Origin: Halorubrum ezzemoulense DSM 17463
Lineage (GTDB): Archaea > Halobacteriota > Halobacteria > Halobacteriales > Haloferacaceae
Direction of reading: 5' to 3'
Assembly: GCF_002114285.1 (NCBI RefSeq)
Contig: NZ_NEDJ01000005.1
Location: 1 to 64,000, forward strand
DNA length: 64,000 nt
Shown here: piece after piece, positions 43,459 through 52,427 of the stretch
Numbering within the stretch: the stretch's first letter is position 1
How the letters are laid out: every line of letters begins with the position of its first letter
The notes under the pieces: model-generated
Seen by the model: the letters and a program-made list of their open reading frames with translations, nothing else
What the model was told of the DNA's origin: nothing
The model's database searches: none
Program-made: the position numbers and the translations under genes

Positions 43459-45645
43459 ATGGACCAGAAGCGGGAGCTGTCGAGCATCGACCTCGCGGCC
43501 CTCGTCACCGAGCTGAATCGGTACGAGGGCGCGAAGGTCGACAAGGCGTACCTCTACGACGACGACCTGCTCCGGCTGAAGCTGCGCGACTTCGACCGCG
43601 GTCGCGTCGAGCTCATGATCGAGGTCGGAGAGATCAAACGCGCGCACGCCGCCGACCCAGACCACGTCGCGGACGCGCCGGGCCGCCCGCCGAACTTCGC
43701 GAAGATGCTCCGGAACCGGCTGTCCGGCGCGGACTTCGCGGGCGTCGAGCAGTACGAGTTCGACCGCATCCTCACCTTCGAGTTTGAGCGCGAGGACCAG
43801 AACACGACGCTCGTCGCCGAGCTGTTCGGGCAGGGCAACGTCGCCGCGCTCGACGAGACGGGCGAGGTGATCGGGGCGCTGTCGACGGTCCGGCTGAAGT
43901 CCCGGACGGTGGCGCCCGGCTCGCAGTACGAGTACCCTGCCTCGCGGCTCAACCCCCTTGACGTGAGCCGCGGCGGGTTCGACCGGCACATGCGCGAGTC
44001 GGACAGCGACGTGGTGCGCACCCTCGCCACCCAGTTGAACCTCGGCGGCCTCTACGCCGAGGAGGTGTGTACCCGCGCCGGCGTGCCGAAGGAGACGCCC
44101 ATCGAGGAGGCGACGGACGACCAACTCGGGGCGCTCCACGACGCCCTCTCCCGGATCGACGAACGGCTTCGCTCGGGCGACATCGACCCCCGAGTGTACG
44201 AGGAATCGATCGACGGCGACGGGAGCGACGGCGGCGCCGATGACGCCGACCCCCGCGTGGTCGACGTGACCCCCTTCCCGCTCGCGGAGCACGAGGACCT
44301 GCCGAGCGTGGGGTTCGACTCCTTCAACGCCGCCGTCGACGAGTACTTCCACCGGCTGGGGAGCGAGGAGACTGGCGACGGCGAGGCCCCCGCCGACGCG
44401 AGCGCCTCCCGCCCGGACTTCGAGGAGGAGATCGCCAAACAGGAGCGGATCATCGAACAGCAGCGCGGCGCGATCGAGGGGTTCGAGGAACAGGCGCAGG
44501 CGGAGCGCGAGCGCGCGGAGCTGCTGTACGCGAACTACGACCTCGTCGACGAGGTGATCTCGACGGTGCGGGAGGCCCGCGAGAACGAGGTGCCGTGGGA
44601 CGAGATCGCGGAGACGCTCGACGCCGGCGCGGAGCGGGGGATTCCGGCCGCGGAGGCCGTCGTCGACGTCGACGGCGGCGAGGGGACGGTAACGGTGGAA
44701 CTCGAGGACGATGACGGCGACCCCGTCCGCGTCGAGGTCGACGCGAGCGAGGGCGTCGAGGTCAACGCCGACCGCCTCTACCGGGAGGCGAAACGCGTCG
44801 AGGAGAAGAAGGAGGGGGCGATGGCGGCGATCGAGTCCACCCGCGAGGAGCTGGAGGCGGTCAAGGAACGGAAGGCGGAGTGGGAGGAACAGCAGGCGGC
44901 CGACGACGGCGGCGAGGAAGAGGGCGACGACGAGGACGACGACGAGGCGTACGAGACCGACTGGCTCTCCCGCTCTTCGATCCCGATCCGCAGCCCGGAC
45001 GACTGGTTCGAGCGGTTCCGCTGGTTCCGCACCTCGACCGGCTACCTCGTCATCGGCGGGCGCAACGCCGACCAGAACGAGGAGTTGGTGAAGAAGTACA
45101 TGGGTAAACACGATCGGTTCTTCCACACGCAGGCGCACGGGGGGCCGGTGACGATCCTCAAGGCCTCGGGCCCGTCGGAGTCGGCCGATCCGGTCGACTT
45201 CTCGGAGGAGACCCTGCGGGAGGCCGCGCAGTTCGCCGTCTCCTACTCGTCTGACTGGAAGGACGGCCGCGGCGCGGGCGACGCGTACATGGTCGACCCC
45301 GACCAGGTGTCGAAGACCCCCGAGAGCGGCGAGTACATCGAGAAGGGGAGCTTCGTGATCCGCGGCGACCGGACGTACTTCGAGGACGTCCCCTGCCGGA
45401 TCGCCGTCGGCGTCCAGTGCGAGCCGGTCACCCGCGCCATCGGCGGCCCGCCGTCGGCCGTCGTCGACCGCGCGGCCGCGCACCTCACCTTCGAACCGGG
45501 GATGTACGCGCAGAACGACGCCGCGATGATGGCGTACCGGAATCTGAAAGAGCGGTTCGCGGACCAGTCGTTCGTGCGGAAGGTCGCGAGCGCGGACCAG
45601 CTACAGGAGTTCCTCCCGCCGGGCGGATCGGACATCGTCGACTGA
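43459..45645 (+). CDS. rqcH: RqcH/NFACT-family ribosome quality control protein
   Basis: The 728-residue protein binds split large ribosomal subunits with peptidyl-tRNA and recruits Ala-tRNA for C-terminal tailing. The NFACT-N domain spans about 1-230 with the conserved Asp102-Arg103 (FDRIL) needed for tRNA binding in bacterial RqcH; HhH follows (VCTRAGVPKETPIEEATD), then a long coiled coil (EEEIAKQERIIEQQRGAIEGFEEQ and further to about 480), then the NFACT-R domain DWFERFRWFRTSTGYLVIGGRNADQNEELVKKYM. Complete and of normal length. No downstream partner is coupled; a DUF5820-like gene follows after 75 bases. Confidence 0.93.
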   Translation: MDQKRELSSIDLAALVTELNRYEGAKVDKAYLYDDDLLRLKLRDFDRGRVELMIEVGEIKRAHAADPDHVADAPGRPPNFAKMLRNRLSGADFAGVEQYEFDRILTFEFEREDQNTTLVAELFGQGNVAALDETGEVIGALSTVRLKSRTVAPGSQYEYPASRLNPLDVSRGGFDRHMRESDSDVVRTLATQLNLGGLYAEEVCTRAGVPKETPIEEATDDQLGALHDALSRIDERLRSGDIDPRVYEESIDGDGSDGGADDADPRVVDVTPFPLAEHEDLPSVGFDSFNAAVDEYFHRLGSEETGDGEAPADASASRPDFEEEIAKQERIIEQQRGAIEGFEEQAQAERERAELLYANYDLVDEVISTVREARENEVPWDEIAETLDAGAERGIPAAEAVVDVDGGEGTVTVELEDDDGDPVRVEVDASEGVEVNADRLYREAKRVEEKKEGAMAAIESTREELEAVKERKAEWEEQQAADDGGEEEGDDEDDDEAYETDWLSRSSIPIRSPDDWFERFRWFRTSTGYLVIGGRNADQNEELVKKYMGKHDRFFHTQAHGGPVTILKASGPSESADPVDFSEETLREAAQFAVSYSSDWKDGRGAGDAYMVDPDQVSKTPESGEYIEKGSFVIRGDRTYFEDVPCRIAVGVQCEPVTRAIGGPPSAVVDRAAAHLTFEPGMYAQNDAAMMAYRNLKERFADQSFVRKVASADQLQEFLPPGGSDIVD

Positions 45646-45720
45646 GGCCCCCCGTCGACCGCGGAACGATTCTTCTCCCCGAGCGCGACGTTTTCAAGCC
45701 TCCGCGACCGAGGCGAGGCT

Positions 45721-46113
45721 ATGACCTTCGAATCGCTGCCGGAGGGGTGGCGGGTGTGGAACGAGGAGCCCAGCGGCCGGGCGATCCTCGTCTACCGCCC
45801 CGACGTCTTCGGGAGCGGCGACCGCCCGGACGAGTGTCTCCCGACGATCTACCTGACGAACGGCTCCCGCAACGCGCGGCCCGGCTCGGGCCAGTACGCG
45901 ACTGACGAGTGGCACGTCGTCCTCTTCTTGGAGCCCGAAATCGAGGCGGTCGCGGAGACGCACGAGAGCCGCGAGGCGGGCGCGGCCAGCGCGGTCGATG
46001 TCGCGGAACGGTTCGTCGCGGGCGAGATCGATTACCGGGACGCGTATCAGGTGCCCCGCGAGGCGTACTTCGCGCGCCTCGACGAGTTCGTCGGTGCTGA
46101 AGAGGGGGCGTAA
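45721..46113 (+). CDS. Haloarchaeal DUF5820-like protein
   Basis: The 130-residue acidic protein starts MTFESLPEGWRVWNEEPSGRAILVYRPDVF and continues PTIYLTNGSRNARPG, DEWHVVLFLEPEIEAVAETH and a helical C-terminus with DYRDAYQVPREAYFARLDEF. The layout is a small alpha/beta domain. I recall similar haloarchaeal proteins as DUF5820; function unknown. It stands between rqcH and purF on the same strand. Confidence 0.75.
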   Translation: MTFESLPEGWRVWNEEPSGRAILVYRPDVFGSGDRPDECLPTIYLTNGSRNARPGSGQYATDEWHVVLFLEPEIEAVAETHESREAGAASAVDVAERFVAGEIDYRDAYQVPREAYFARLDEFVGAEEGA

Positions 46114-46196
46114 CGACGCGCCGGCGAGCCGAGCTTTATCCACGATCGCGTATATCATCGCACGATTAGCGGAGCGATACGCCACGAACACGAGGA

Positions 46197-46202
46197 TTTT
46201 TA
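46197..46202 (+). promoter_or_regulatory. TATA box of purF
   Basis: TTTTTA at 46197-46202 lies 27-32 bases before the purF ATG at 46229. Upstream, GCGTAT (about 46147) and ATACGC (about 46178) form a widely spaced inverted pair of unknown meaning. Confidence 0.5.
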
Positions 46203-46228
46203 TCGCCGCCCGCCTCACCCTCGCGTAC

Positions 46229-47728
46229 ATGAACGCCGGTGGGGACTACGGCGGCGACGAACCGCGAGAGAAGTGCGGCGTCGTCGGCGTCTCGCTCGAG
46301 GACCGGGAGGCCGCGCGACCGCTGTACTACGCGCTGTACGCGCTCCAACACCGCGGCCAGGAGTCGGCCGGCATCGTCACGCACGACGGGTTCCAGCAGC
46401 ACAGCCACGTCGAGCGCGGCCTCGTCGGCGACGCCTTCGAGGAGGGCGACCTCGCGTCGCTGTCGGGCGGCACGGGCATCGGCCACGTCCGCTACCCGAC
46501 CGCCGGGAGCCTCGACAAGAGCTGCGCGCAGCCCTTCTCGGTGTCGTTCAAGTCCGGCTCACTCGGGCTCTCCCACAACGGGAACCTCGTCAACGCCGAC
46601 GAAGTGCGCGAGGAGCTCGCGGCCGCGGGCCACGCGTTCACCTCCGACGGCGACACCGAGGTGATCGCCCACGACCTCGCGCGGAACCTCCTCGAAGAGG
46701 ACCTCGTGCGGGCGGTCAAACACACGATGAACCGCATCCACGGCTCCTACTCGCTGGCGATCACCCACGACGACACCGTGCTGGGCGTCCGCGACCCGCT
46801 TGGCAACCGCCCGCTGTGTCTCGGGAAGATCGACGGCGGCTACGTCCTCGCCAGCGAGTCGGCCGCCATCGACACGCTCGACGGGGAGCTAATCCGCGAC
46901 GTCCGGCCCGGCGAGCTCGTCGTCCTCGACCCCGACGGCACCGGCTACGACACGTATCAGTTGGTCGAGCGCGACGCGACCGCCCACTGTTTCTTCGAAC
47001 ACGTCTACTTCGCGCGCCCCGACTCCGTCATCGACGAGAGCCTCGTGTACGAGGTGCGCCGGAAGCTCGGCCGGAAGCTCTGGGAGGAGTCCGGCGTCGA
47101 GTCCGACGTGGTGATGCCCGTCCCCGACTCCGGGCGCGCCTTCGCCTCCGGCTACGCGGACGCGGCGGGCGAGACCACGGCCGCCGGCGAACCGCGGCCG
47201 GCGGACGACGGCGGCGTGGAGTTCGCCGAGGGGCTGATGAAGAACCGGTACGTGGGCCGGACGTTCATCATGCCGACGCAGGACGAGCGCGAGCGCGCCG
47301 TCCGGCTGAAGCTGAACCCGATCCGGTCGACCGTGGAGGGGAAGTCGGTCACCATCATCGACGACTCCATCGTCCGCGGGACGACATCGACGCAGCTCGT
47401 CGAGCTGGTCCGCGAGGCCGGCGCCGAGGAGGTCCACCTCCGGATCGGCGCGCCGCCGATCCTCGCCCCCTGCTACTTCGGCATCGACATGGCCACGCGC
47501 GACGAACTCATCGCCGCCGACGCCTCGACCGAGGAGATCCGCGAGGAGGTGGGCGCCGACTCGCTCTCGTACCTCTCCATCGACGCGGTCGCGGAGGCGC
47601 TCGGCGAGAGCCGCGCGGACCTCTGTCTCGGCTGCGTCACCGGCGAGTACCCCTTCGACGTCGAGGGCGAGGCGACCGACCGCGATGTCGACGCGCCGGT
47701 GTCGGACCCGACGCCGGCGGACGACTGA
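46229..47728 (+). CDS. purF: Amidophosphoribosyltransferase
   Basis: The 499-residue enzyme makes 5-phosphoribosylamine, the first step of purine synthesis. The glutaminase nucleophile Cys16 follows a 15-residue leader (EPREKCGVVGV), which must be cleaved off to free it, as in Bacillus-type PurF. HRGQESAG, GHVRYPTAG, LSHNGNLVN and GIDMATRDELIA are typical. The PRPP loop is VTIIDDSIVRGTTS. Cysteines in TAHCFFEH, APCYFG and CLGC near the end fit a [4Fe-4S] cluster of the Bacillus class. The ATG at 46229 fits both the TATA box and the propeptide length. Confidence 0.95.
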   Translation: MNAGGDYGGDEPREKCGVVGVSLEDREAARPLYYALYALQHRGQESAGIVTHDGFQQHSHVERGLVGDAFEEGDLASLSGGTGIGHVRYPTAGSLDKSCAQPFSVSFKSGSLGLSHNGNLVNADEVREELAAAGHAFTSDGDTEVIAHDLARNLLEEDLVRAVKHTMNRIHGSYSLAITHDDTVLGVRDPLGNRPLCLGKIDGGYVLASESAAIDTLDGELIRDVRPGELVVLDPDGTGYDTYQLVERDATAHCFFEHVYFARPDSVIDESLVYEVRRKLGRKLWEESGVESDVVMPVPDSGRAFASGYADAAGETTAAGEPRPADDGGVEFAEGLMKNRYVGRTFIMPTQDERERAVRLKLNPIRSTVEGKSVTIIDDSIVRGTTSTQLVELVREAGAEEVHLRIGAPPILAPCYFGIDMATRDELIAADASTEEIREEVGADSLSYLSIDAVAEALGESRADLCLGCVTGEYPFDVEGEATDRDVDAPVSDPTPADD

Positions 47729-47827
47729 CCCTTCCGACTCGGCGCCGGCCCCGCACACGTTCGCCGCCGGGCCGCCCGCTCGGAACGTATCGGGGGCTTA
47801 AATACGATCACGGTCAGAGGTGCGAGC

Positions 47828-48523
47828 ATGACAGGGAACACCGACGCCGCCGAGGACGACGCCGCGTCGATGAGCCGCCGCGGATTCTTCCGCGCCGGGG
47901 CCGCCGGAGCGGCGGTCGCGGCGGGGGTCGCGGCCGGAAGCGGGACCGCCGCCGCCCAGTACGACGGGTGGCTCGAGGGCGTCAGCAACTACGACGGTAC
48001 TCACGACTACCGCGGGCAGGACGAGGTCACCGTCTCGGTCGGCGCGGGCGAGAACGGGCTCCGCTTCGGCCCCGCCGCCATCCTCATCGACCCGGGCGCG
48101 ACCGTCGTCTGGGAGTGGACCGGACAGGGCGGCGGTCACAACGTCGTCGCGGACGATGGCACGTTCGACAGCGGCTCGCCCGTCTCGGAGGAGGGCACGA
48201 CCTTCGAGTACACCTTCGAGGACGCGAGCGACGGCGACACGTTCAATTACCTCTGTGAACCCCACCGGGCGGTCGGAATGAAGGGCGTCGTGGCTGTCGG
48301 GTCCGTCGACGACGACCTCGTCGACCCGCAGGCCGAGGGCGGCTCCGGCAGCGGCGGTGGCTCTGGCGGCGACGGTGGCTCCAGGAGCGGCGACTCGGGC
48401 GGGTCCGACGGCGGTCTCTCCGCGAGCGACATCGGAACGCTGGCGCTCGGGTTCGGCTTCGCCGGCGCGCTGCTCGTCCCGCTGTTCTACGCGGCACACA
48501 AGAAGGCAGAGCGGAACGCGTAG
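47828..48523 (+). CDS. Halocyanin-type blue copper protein with C-terminal anchor
   Basis: The 231-residue protein has a Tat signal (SRRGFFR at 16-22, then an Ala-rich stretch), a plastocyanin-like domain with copper ligands His104 (GGGHNVV), Cys143, His146 and Met151 (YLCEPHRAVGMKG), then a Gly/Ser-rich linker (about 170-200) and one transmembrane helix near 201-222 followed by HKKAERNA. It should be an exported, membrane-held electron carrier in the respiratory chain. The C-terminal helix replaces the N-terminal lipid anchor of classical halocyanin. It is convergent with a DUF420 gene 20 bases away. Confidence 0.92.
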   Translation: MTGNTDAAEDDAASMSRRGFFRAGAAGAAVAAGVAAGSGTAAAQYDGWLEGVSNYDGTHDYRGQDEVTVSVGAGENGLRFGPAAILIDPGATVVWEWTGQGGGHNVVADDGTFDSGSPVSEEGTTFEYTFEDASDGDTFNYLCEPHRAVGMKGVVAVGSVDDDLVDPQAEGGSGSGGGSGGDGGSRSGDSGGSDGGLSASDIGTLALGFGFAGALLVPLFYAAHKKAERNA

Positions 48524-48543
48524 TCCTCTTCTCGCGTCTTTCC

Positions 48544-49104
48544 TCAGTAGATGTGGTACAGCAGCAGGTACACGCCGATCCCCATCGTGAAGGAGATCAG
48601 CCAGAGGACGGCGCCGACGAACCCGACCTGCGAGTGCCGCGTCTGATAGAGGTCCGCGTACGGGCGCGTCGCCGAGAGGAACAGCGCGTGGAAGACGAAG
48701 GGGACGCAGACGATCGCGAGCAGGATGTGGATCGCGAGGAAGGGGAGGTACACGTACGAGTAGACGAGCTCCGGCCCGGGGAACTCGGTGGTGCCGACGT
48801 GGATCAGTCGGTAGAGGTACGCCCCGAGGAACGCGGCGAACAGCGCGAACGAGGTCACCATGAAGTTCCGATGACGCGTCACGTTCCCGCGGGAGATCGC
48901 CCGCCAGCCGAGCAGGATCGTTGCGATCGCCGTCGCGGAGACGGCGGCGTTGAAGTGCGGGATCGCGGCGAGGACGGCGTCGCTCGCGCGCGGGAGCAGC
49001 GAACTCGGGATCACGCCGCCCACCGCGCCGAAGACGAGCGCGAGCGCGACGCCGGAGGCGACGGCGGTCAACACGGAGACGTTCTCGCGGGCCCAGTCGG
49101 ACAT
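48544..49104 (-). CDS. DUF420 family membrane protein
   Basis: The 186-residue protein has five to six hydrophobic helices and begins MSDWARENVSVLTAVASGVALALV. Features of DUF420 are HFNAAVSATAIATILLGW, HRNFMVTSFALFAAFLGAYLYR, a His-containing helix with AIHILLAIVC, and RHSQVGFVGAVLWL near the end. Members of the family are linked with cytochrome oxidase assembly or electron transport; the halocyanin gene next to it agrees with that. The start at 49104 is the family start; open sequence upstream runs antisense through the tRNA and is rejected. Confidence 0.87.
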   Translation of the reverse strand: MSDWARENVSVLTAVASGVALALVFGAVGGVIPSSLLPRASDAVLAAIPHFNAAVSATAIATILLGWRAISRGNVTRHRNFMVTSFALFAAFLGAYLYRLIHVGTTEFPGPELVYSYVYLPFLAIHILLAIVCVPFVFHALFLSATRPYADLYQTRHSQVGFVGAVLWLISFTMGIGVYLLLYHIY

Positions 49105-49288
49105 GCCAGGACGGAGGGACGCGACCCCCAAACGCGTGCCGGTTGCGGTCGACGCGTTCCGGTCGCGGTCGCCGGATCGGGACGGCGGCGCGCCGCCCGC
49201 CGGTCTGCGAAACCCCGGCACGGCTCCCTCGAATGGAAGGGCTTTTAATTGGGGACAGGGTACGTGGAGACGCGACAGAACACCGCGA

Positions 49289-49373
49289 GCGTGGGTAGCC
49301 AAGCCAGGCCAACGGCGCAGCGTTGAGGGCGCTGTCCTGTAGAGGTCCGCCGGTTCAAATCCGGTCCCACGCA
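49289..49373 (+). tRNA. tRNA-Leu (anticodon GAG)
   Basis: Acceptor strands GCGTGGG (49289-49295) and CCCACGC (49366-49372) pair fully, with discriminator A at 49373. The anticodon stem CAGCG/CGCTG encloses loop TTGAGGG, giving anticodon GAG and so leucine (CUC/CUU codons). A long variable arm (around TCCTGTAGAGGTCC) marks a class II tRNA. The T arm reads CCGG-TTCAAAT-CCGG. CCA is not encoded and no intron is present. TTTTAATT near 49243-49250 is the probable TATA box. Confidence 0.95.
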
Positions 49374-49933
49374 TCGCTCGGGGCACACCCCCACCGATGC
49401 CGGTGTTGTCTCTACGACAGCACCCACGCACAATTCCTTTCGATGCTACGTAAGAAGTGACGACTACGATCGGAATGCTACGGTGGTGAACTGCCCCACA
49501 GCCCCGGCCGCTCGGTTATAAATCGTTACTCGTGGACCGGCGGCGACCACCTCCAAAGCCCCAGTCGCGAGGGCGGCGCAGGCGACGTAAGCACCGTTGT
49601 GAGTGAGCGAAGCGAACGAACGAGGAGCGCAGCGAGCGTGCGCCGCCCTCGCGACTGCCCGTTTGAGTCCCGCCCAGCACAGCACCGCGCCTCACGCCTC
49701 CCCAGCCTCGTCACCGGACGACGCCCGGTTGTAAGCGAGAGCGGGGCTCTCGCCCTGTCGGTGGTCCGGAGCGAAGCGGAGGACCACCGACTCCCTCGCG
49801 TGTGCTGGCTTCGCGGCCGCCGGGGGCGGTCGATCGCAGGCACGCGCCACCGCATCGGCTGTTTGTTGCTGATTGTCGCCTCGCCCGCGCGAACTGCCAC
49901 CCTTTTAGTCGCGCGCCGTCGGAGTGTGGCGTA
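49374..49933. other. 560-base gene-free stretch with inverted repeats
   Basis: No protein gene is supported. Contents: a 5-bp hairpin CACCG-ATGC-CGGTG just after the tRNA; TTATAAAT at 49516-49523, a TATA usable on either strand; a perfect 19-bp inverted repeat (49562-49580 with 49639-49657) whose loop has short repeats of the GAGCGAAGCGAACGAACGAG kind; a GTTTGAGTCCCGCCCAGCAC segment at 49661-49680 that looks like a tRNA 3' end but does not fold; and further hairpins near 49735-49760 (GAGAGCGGGGCTCTC) and 49761-49795 (GTGGTCCG...CGGAGGACCAC). Such sequences recur between haloarchaeal genes and often yield false gene calls. Confidence 0.55.
49562..49657. repeat. Perfect 19-bp inverted repeat with 58-base loop
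   Basis: CAGTCGCGAGGGCGGCGCA at 49562-49580 is the exact reverse complement of 49639-49657. It can form a 19-bp stem on RNA or a cruciform on DNA. A TATA-like site (49516-49523) lies about 40 bases upstream, so a small structured transcript is possible. Confidence 0.85.
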
Positions 49934-51817
49934 ATGAGTACGGACGCGACCCCCGAGTACGACTACGAGGAACTGGGGCTCGTCGCCGGGCTGGAGATCC
50001 ACCAGCAGCTCGACACCGAGACCAAGCTGTTCTGCGACTCCCCGACCGTCGAGCGCGACCCCGACGAGTCCGACCGGTCGATCACCCGACAGCTCCACCC
50101 GACGAAGAGCGAACTGGGCGAGCTGGACGACGCCGCGATGGAAGAGAGCCGCGTCGACCGCGAGTTCACCTATCTCGCGTACGACACGACCTGCCTCGTC
50201 GAGGAGGACGACGAACCGCCCCGCCGCGTCGACGGCGAGGCGCTCTCCGTGGCGCTCCAGATCGCCGACCTGCTCGACCTCTCGGTCGTCGACCAGGCGC
50301 ACGTCATGCGGAAGCTCGTCATCGACGGCTCGAACACCTCCGGCTTCCAGCGCTCGATCCTCCTCGGGCAGGACGGCGAGATCGAGACGGAGTCCGGGTC
50401 GGTGTCGGTCGTCGACCTCATGCTCGAAGAGGAGTCCGCGAAGCGCGTCGAAGAGACGGACGACGGCGTCGTCTACTCGCTCGACCGGCTCGGCGTCCCC
50501 CTCGTCGAGATCGGGACGGGCCCGGACATCCGCAGCCCGGAGGGCGCGCGGCAGGCCGCCGAGCGCATCGGGATGCTGCTTCGCTCGACGGGTGCGGTCA
50601 AGCGCGGGCTCGGCACCATCCGGCAGGACGTGAACGTCTCCATCGCCGACGGCGCGCGCGTCGAGGTGAAGGGCGTTCAGGACCTCCAAGGGATCGAGGA
50701 CATCGTCCGCGGCGAGGTGGGCCGACAGGCGGAGCTGCTCGAAATCCGCGACGAACTCCGCGAACGCGACGCGAGCGTCGGCGACGTGACGGACGCGACC
50801 GACGTCTTCGCCGACACCGAGTCGGGCGTCATCCGCGGCGCGCTCGACTCTGGCGGGAAGGTCACCGCGGTCCCGCTGTTCGGGTTCGACGGCCTCGTTG
50901 GCCGCGAACTCCAGCCCGACCGCCGGCTCGGCACGGAGCTGTCGGACCACGCGAAGCGCCACGGCGCGGGCGGCATCTTCCACACCGACGAACTGCCGGC
51001 GTACGGCGTCACCGAGGCGGAGGTCGACGCGCTACGCGATGCGGTCGGCGCGGGCGAGGCGGACGCGGTCGCCATCGTCGCGGCCGACCCGGAGACCGCC
51101 GACCTCGCGATCGAGGCGGCTGCGGAGCGCGCCGAGGCCGCGATGGAGGGCGTCCCCGAGGAGACCCGCGGCGCGAACGACGACGGCACGACCCGCTACC
51201 TCCGCCCCCTCCCGGGCGCCGCGCGGATGTACCCCGAGACGGACGTGCCGCCGGTGGAACCGGACCCCTCGGACGTGGAGACGCCGGAACTCCTCGACGA
51301 GAAGGCCGAACGGTACGCCGACGAGTTCGGCCTCGACGCCGGGCTCGCCGAGCAGGTCGCGTTCGGCCAGCGGTTCCCGCTGTTCGAGGCGGCGGTCGAC
51401 CGCGGCGTCGACCCCACCTTCGCTGCGACGACGCTGGAGTCGACGACGACGGAGATCCGGCGCGACGGCGCGCCCGTCGAGCACCTCACCGACGACCACT
51501 TCCTCGCGCTGTTCGACCTCGTCGAGTCGGGCGACCTCGCGAAGGAGGGCGTCCCCGAGGTGCTGACGACGCTCGCCGAGGACCCCGATCTGACGGCGAG
51601 CGAGGCCGTCGAGGCGGCGGGCCTCTCGGGCGTGAGCGAGGCGGAGGTCCGCGAGGCGGTCGTTGAGGTCGTCGAGCGCAATGCGGACCAGATCGAGGCC
51701 GAGGGGATGGGGGCGTTCTCCGGGCTGATGGGCGAGGCGATGGGCGCGCTCCGCGGGAAGGCCGACGGGGAGGTCGTCTCCGACGTGCTTCGCGAGGAGA
51801 TCGGCAAGCGCTCGTAA
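49934..51817 (+). CDS. gatE: Glu-tRNA(Gln) amidotransferase subunit E
   Basis: The 627-residue protein is the tRNA-binding kinase subunit of the archaeal GatDE complex, which turns Glu-tRNA(Gln) into Gln-tRNA(Gln). It shows YEELGLVAGLEIHQQLDTETKLFC, RSILLGQDGEIETESG, VPLVEIGTGPDIRSPEGARQAAERIGMLLRSTGAVKRGLGTIRQDVNVSI, the inserted AspRS-like GAD domain (about 280-400, LVGRELQPDRRLGTEL), RYLRPLPGAARMYPETDVPP, and a C-terminal YqeY-like tail ending GEAMGALRGKADGEVV. gatD is not in the window. The ATG at 49934 is the family start. Confidence 0.95.
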   Translation: MSTDATPEYDYEELGLVAGLEIHQQLDTETKLFCDSPTVERDPDESDRSITRQLHPTKSELGELDDAAMEESRVDREFTYLAYDTTCLVEEDDEPPRRVDGEALSVALQIADLLDLSVVDQAHVMRKLVIDGSNTSGFQRSILLGQDGEIETESGSVSVVDLMLEEESAKRVEETDDGVVYSLDRLGVPLVEIGTGPDIRSPEGARQAAERIGMLLRSTGAVKRGLGTIRQDVNVSIADGARVEVKGVQDLQGIEDIVRGEVGRQAELLEIRDELRERDASVGDVTDATDVFADTESGVIRGALDSGGKVTAVPLFGFDGLVGRELQPDRRLGTELSDHAKRHGAGGIFHTDELPAYGVTEAEVDALRDAVGAGEADAVAIVAADPETADLAIEAAAERAEAAMEGVPEETRGANDDGTTRYLRPLPGAARMYPETDVPPVEPDPSDVETPELLDEKAERYADEFGLDAGLAEQVAFGQRFPLFEAAVDRGVDPTFAATTLESTTTEIRRDGAPVEHLTDDHFLALFDLVESGDLAKEGVPEVLTTLAEDPDLTASEAVEAAGLSGVSEAEVREAVVEVVERNADQIEAEGMGAFSGLMGEAMGALRGKADGEVVSDVLREEIGKRS

Positions 51818-51895
51818 CGCGTTCCGCGCGTCCCACACCGGTTAGGCCCCCTCTTTACGTGGCGCGAGTCCGTTATCGGAATTGAGGGTCATTTG

Positions 51896-52420
51896 ATGGC
51901 AGACTCGCCTGTGGTCGACCAGTCGGACGATTCGTCCGCGTCGGACCGCGCGCCCGACCCGGCCGAGACGCAGACGGTCAGCGGCCGCGTCTCGGAGGTG
52001 ACGAACCGCTTCGTTCACGCCGTCGAACTCGCCGCCGCGGCGCTGTTCGCGCTCCTGTTCGGTATCGGCGTCGTCGACCTCGCGATCCAGATCGTTGAGT
52101 CCGTCCCGACGGGAGAGATCACGAACCCGGAAGTGGTCATCGGCTTCATCGAGACGGGCCTCCTGCTGCTCATCATCGTCGAGGTGTACCAGACGGTCGT
52201 CGCGTACATCGAACAGAGCGACACCAGGCGGATCGTCAGGCTGGTGATCTACACCGGCGTCATCGCGATGGTCCGGAAGGTGATCATCTTCCGCACCACC
52301 GAGTACCCCTCGACGCAGGACGCGCTGTTCGCCGCCGTCTCCTACGGGACCGTAATGCTCGGGCTCGTGCTGCTGTTGTACGTCGAGCGCTCTGTCGGCG
52401 CCTCGCTGACGCCCGAGTGA
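51896..52420 (+). CDS. PsiE-type (phosphate-starvation-inducible E family) membrane protein
   Basis: The 174-residue protein has an acidic 35-residue N-terminus and four hydrophobic helices: LAAAALFALLFGIGVVDLAI, VIGFIETGLLLLIIVEVYQTVVAY, IVRLVIYTGVIAMVRKVIIF and VSYGTVMLGLVLLLYVE. The middle segment LLLLIIVEVYQTVVAYIEQSD and RKVIIF fit the PsiE family. Function is not defined. The ATG at 51896 is preferred to a TTG one codon earlier. It is convergent with the Lrp gene, 7 bases apart. Confidence 0.8.
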   Translation: MADSPVVDQSDDSSASDRAPDPAETQTVSGRVSEVTNRFVHAVELAAAALFALLFGIGVVDLAIQIVESVPTGEITNPEVVIGFIETGLLLLIIVEVYQTVVAYIEQSDTRRIVRLVIYTGVIAMVRKVIIFRTTEYPSTQDALFAAVSYGTVMLGLVLLLYVERSVGASLTPE

Positions 52421-52427
52421 GCCGCCG

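Noticed and set aside
46147-46183. GCGTAT and ATACGC upstream of purF as an operator
   Set aside because: The 25-base spacing and short arms give no better than chance support.
49289-49680. tRNA-Leu as attachment site of an integrated element
   Set aside because: No direct repeat of the tRNA 3' end, no integrase and no virus or plasmid genes were found up to the end of the window.
49655-49685. GTTTGAGTCCCGCCCAGCAC read as the 3' end of a second tRNA
   Set aside because: The T stem does not pair, C56 is changed and no acceptor or anticodon arm can be found upstream. It may be a relic but is not a gene.
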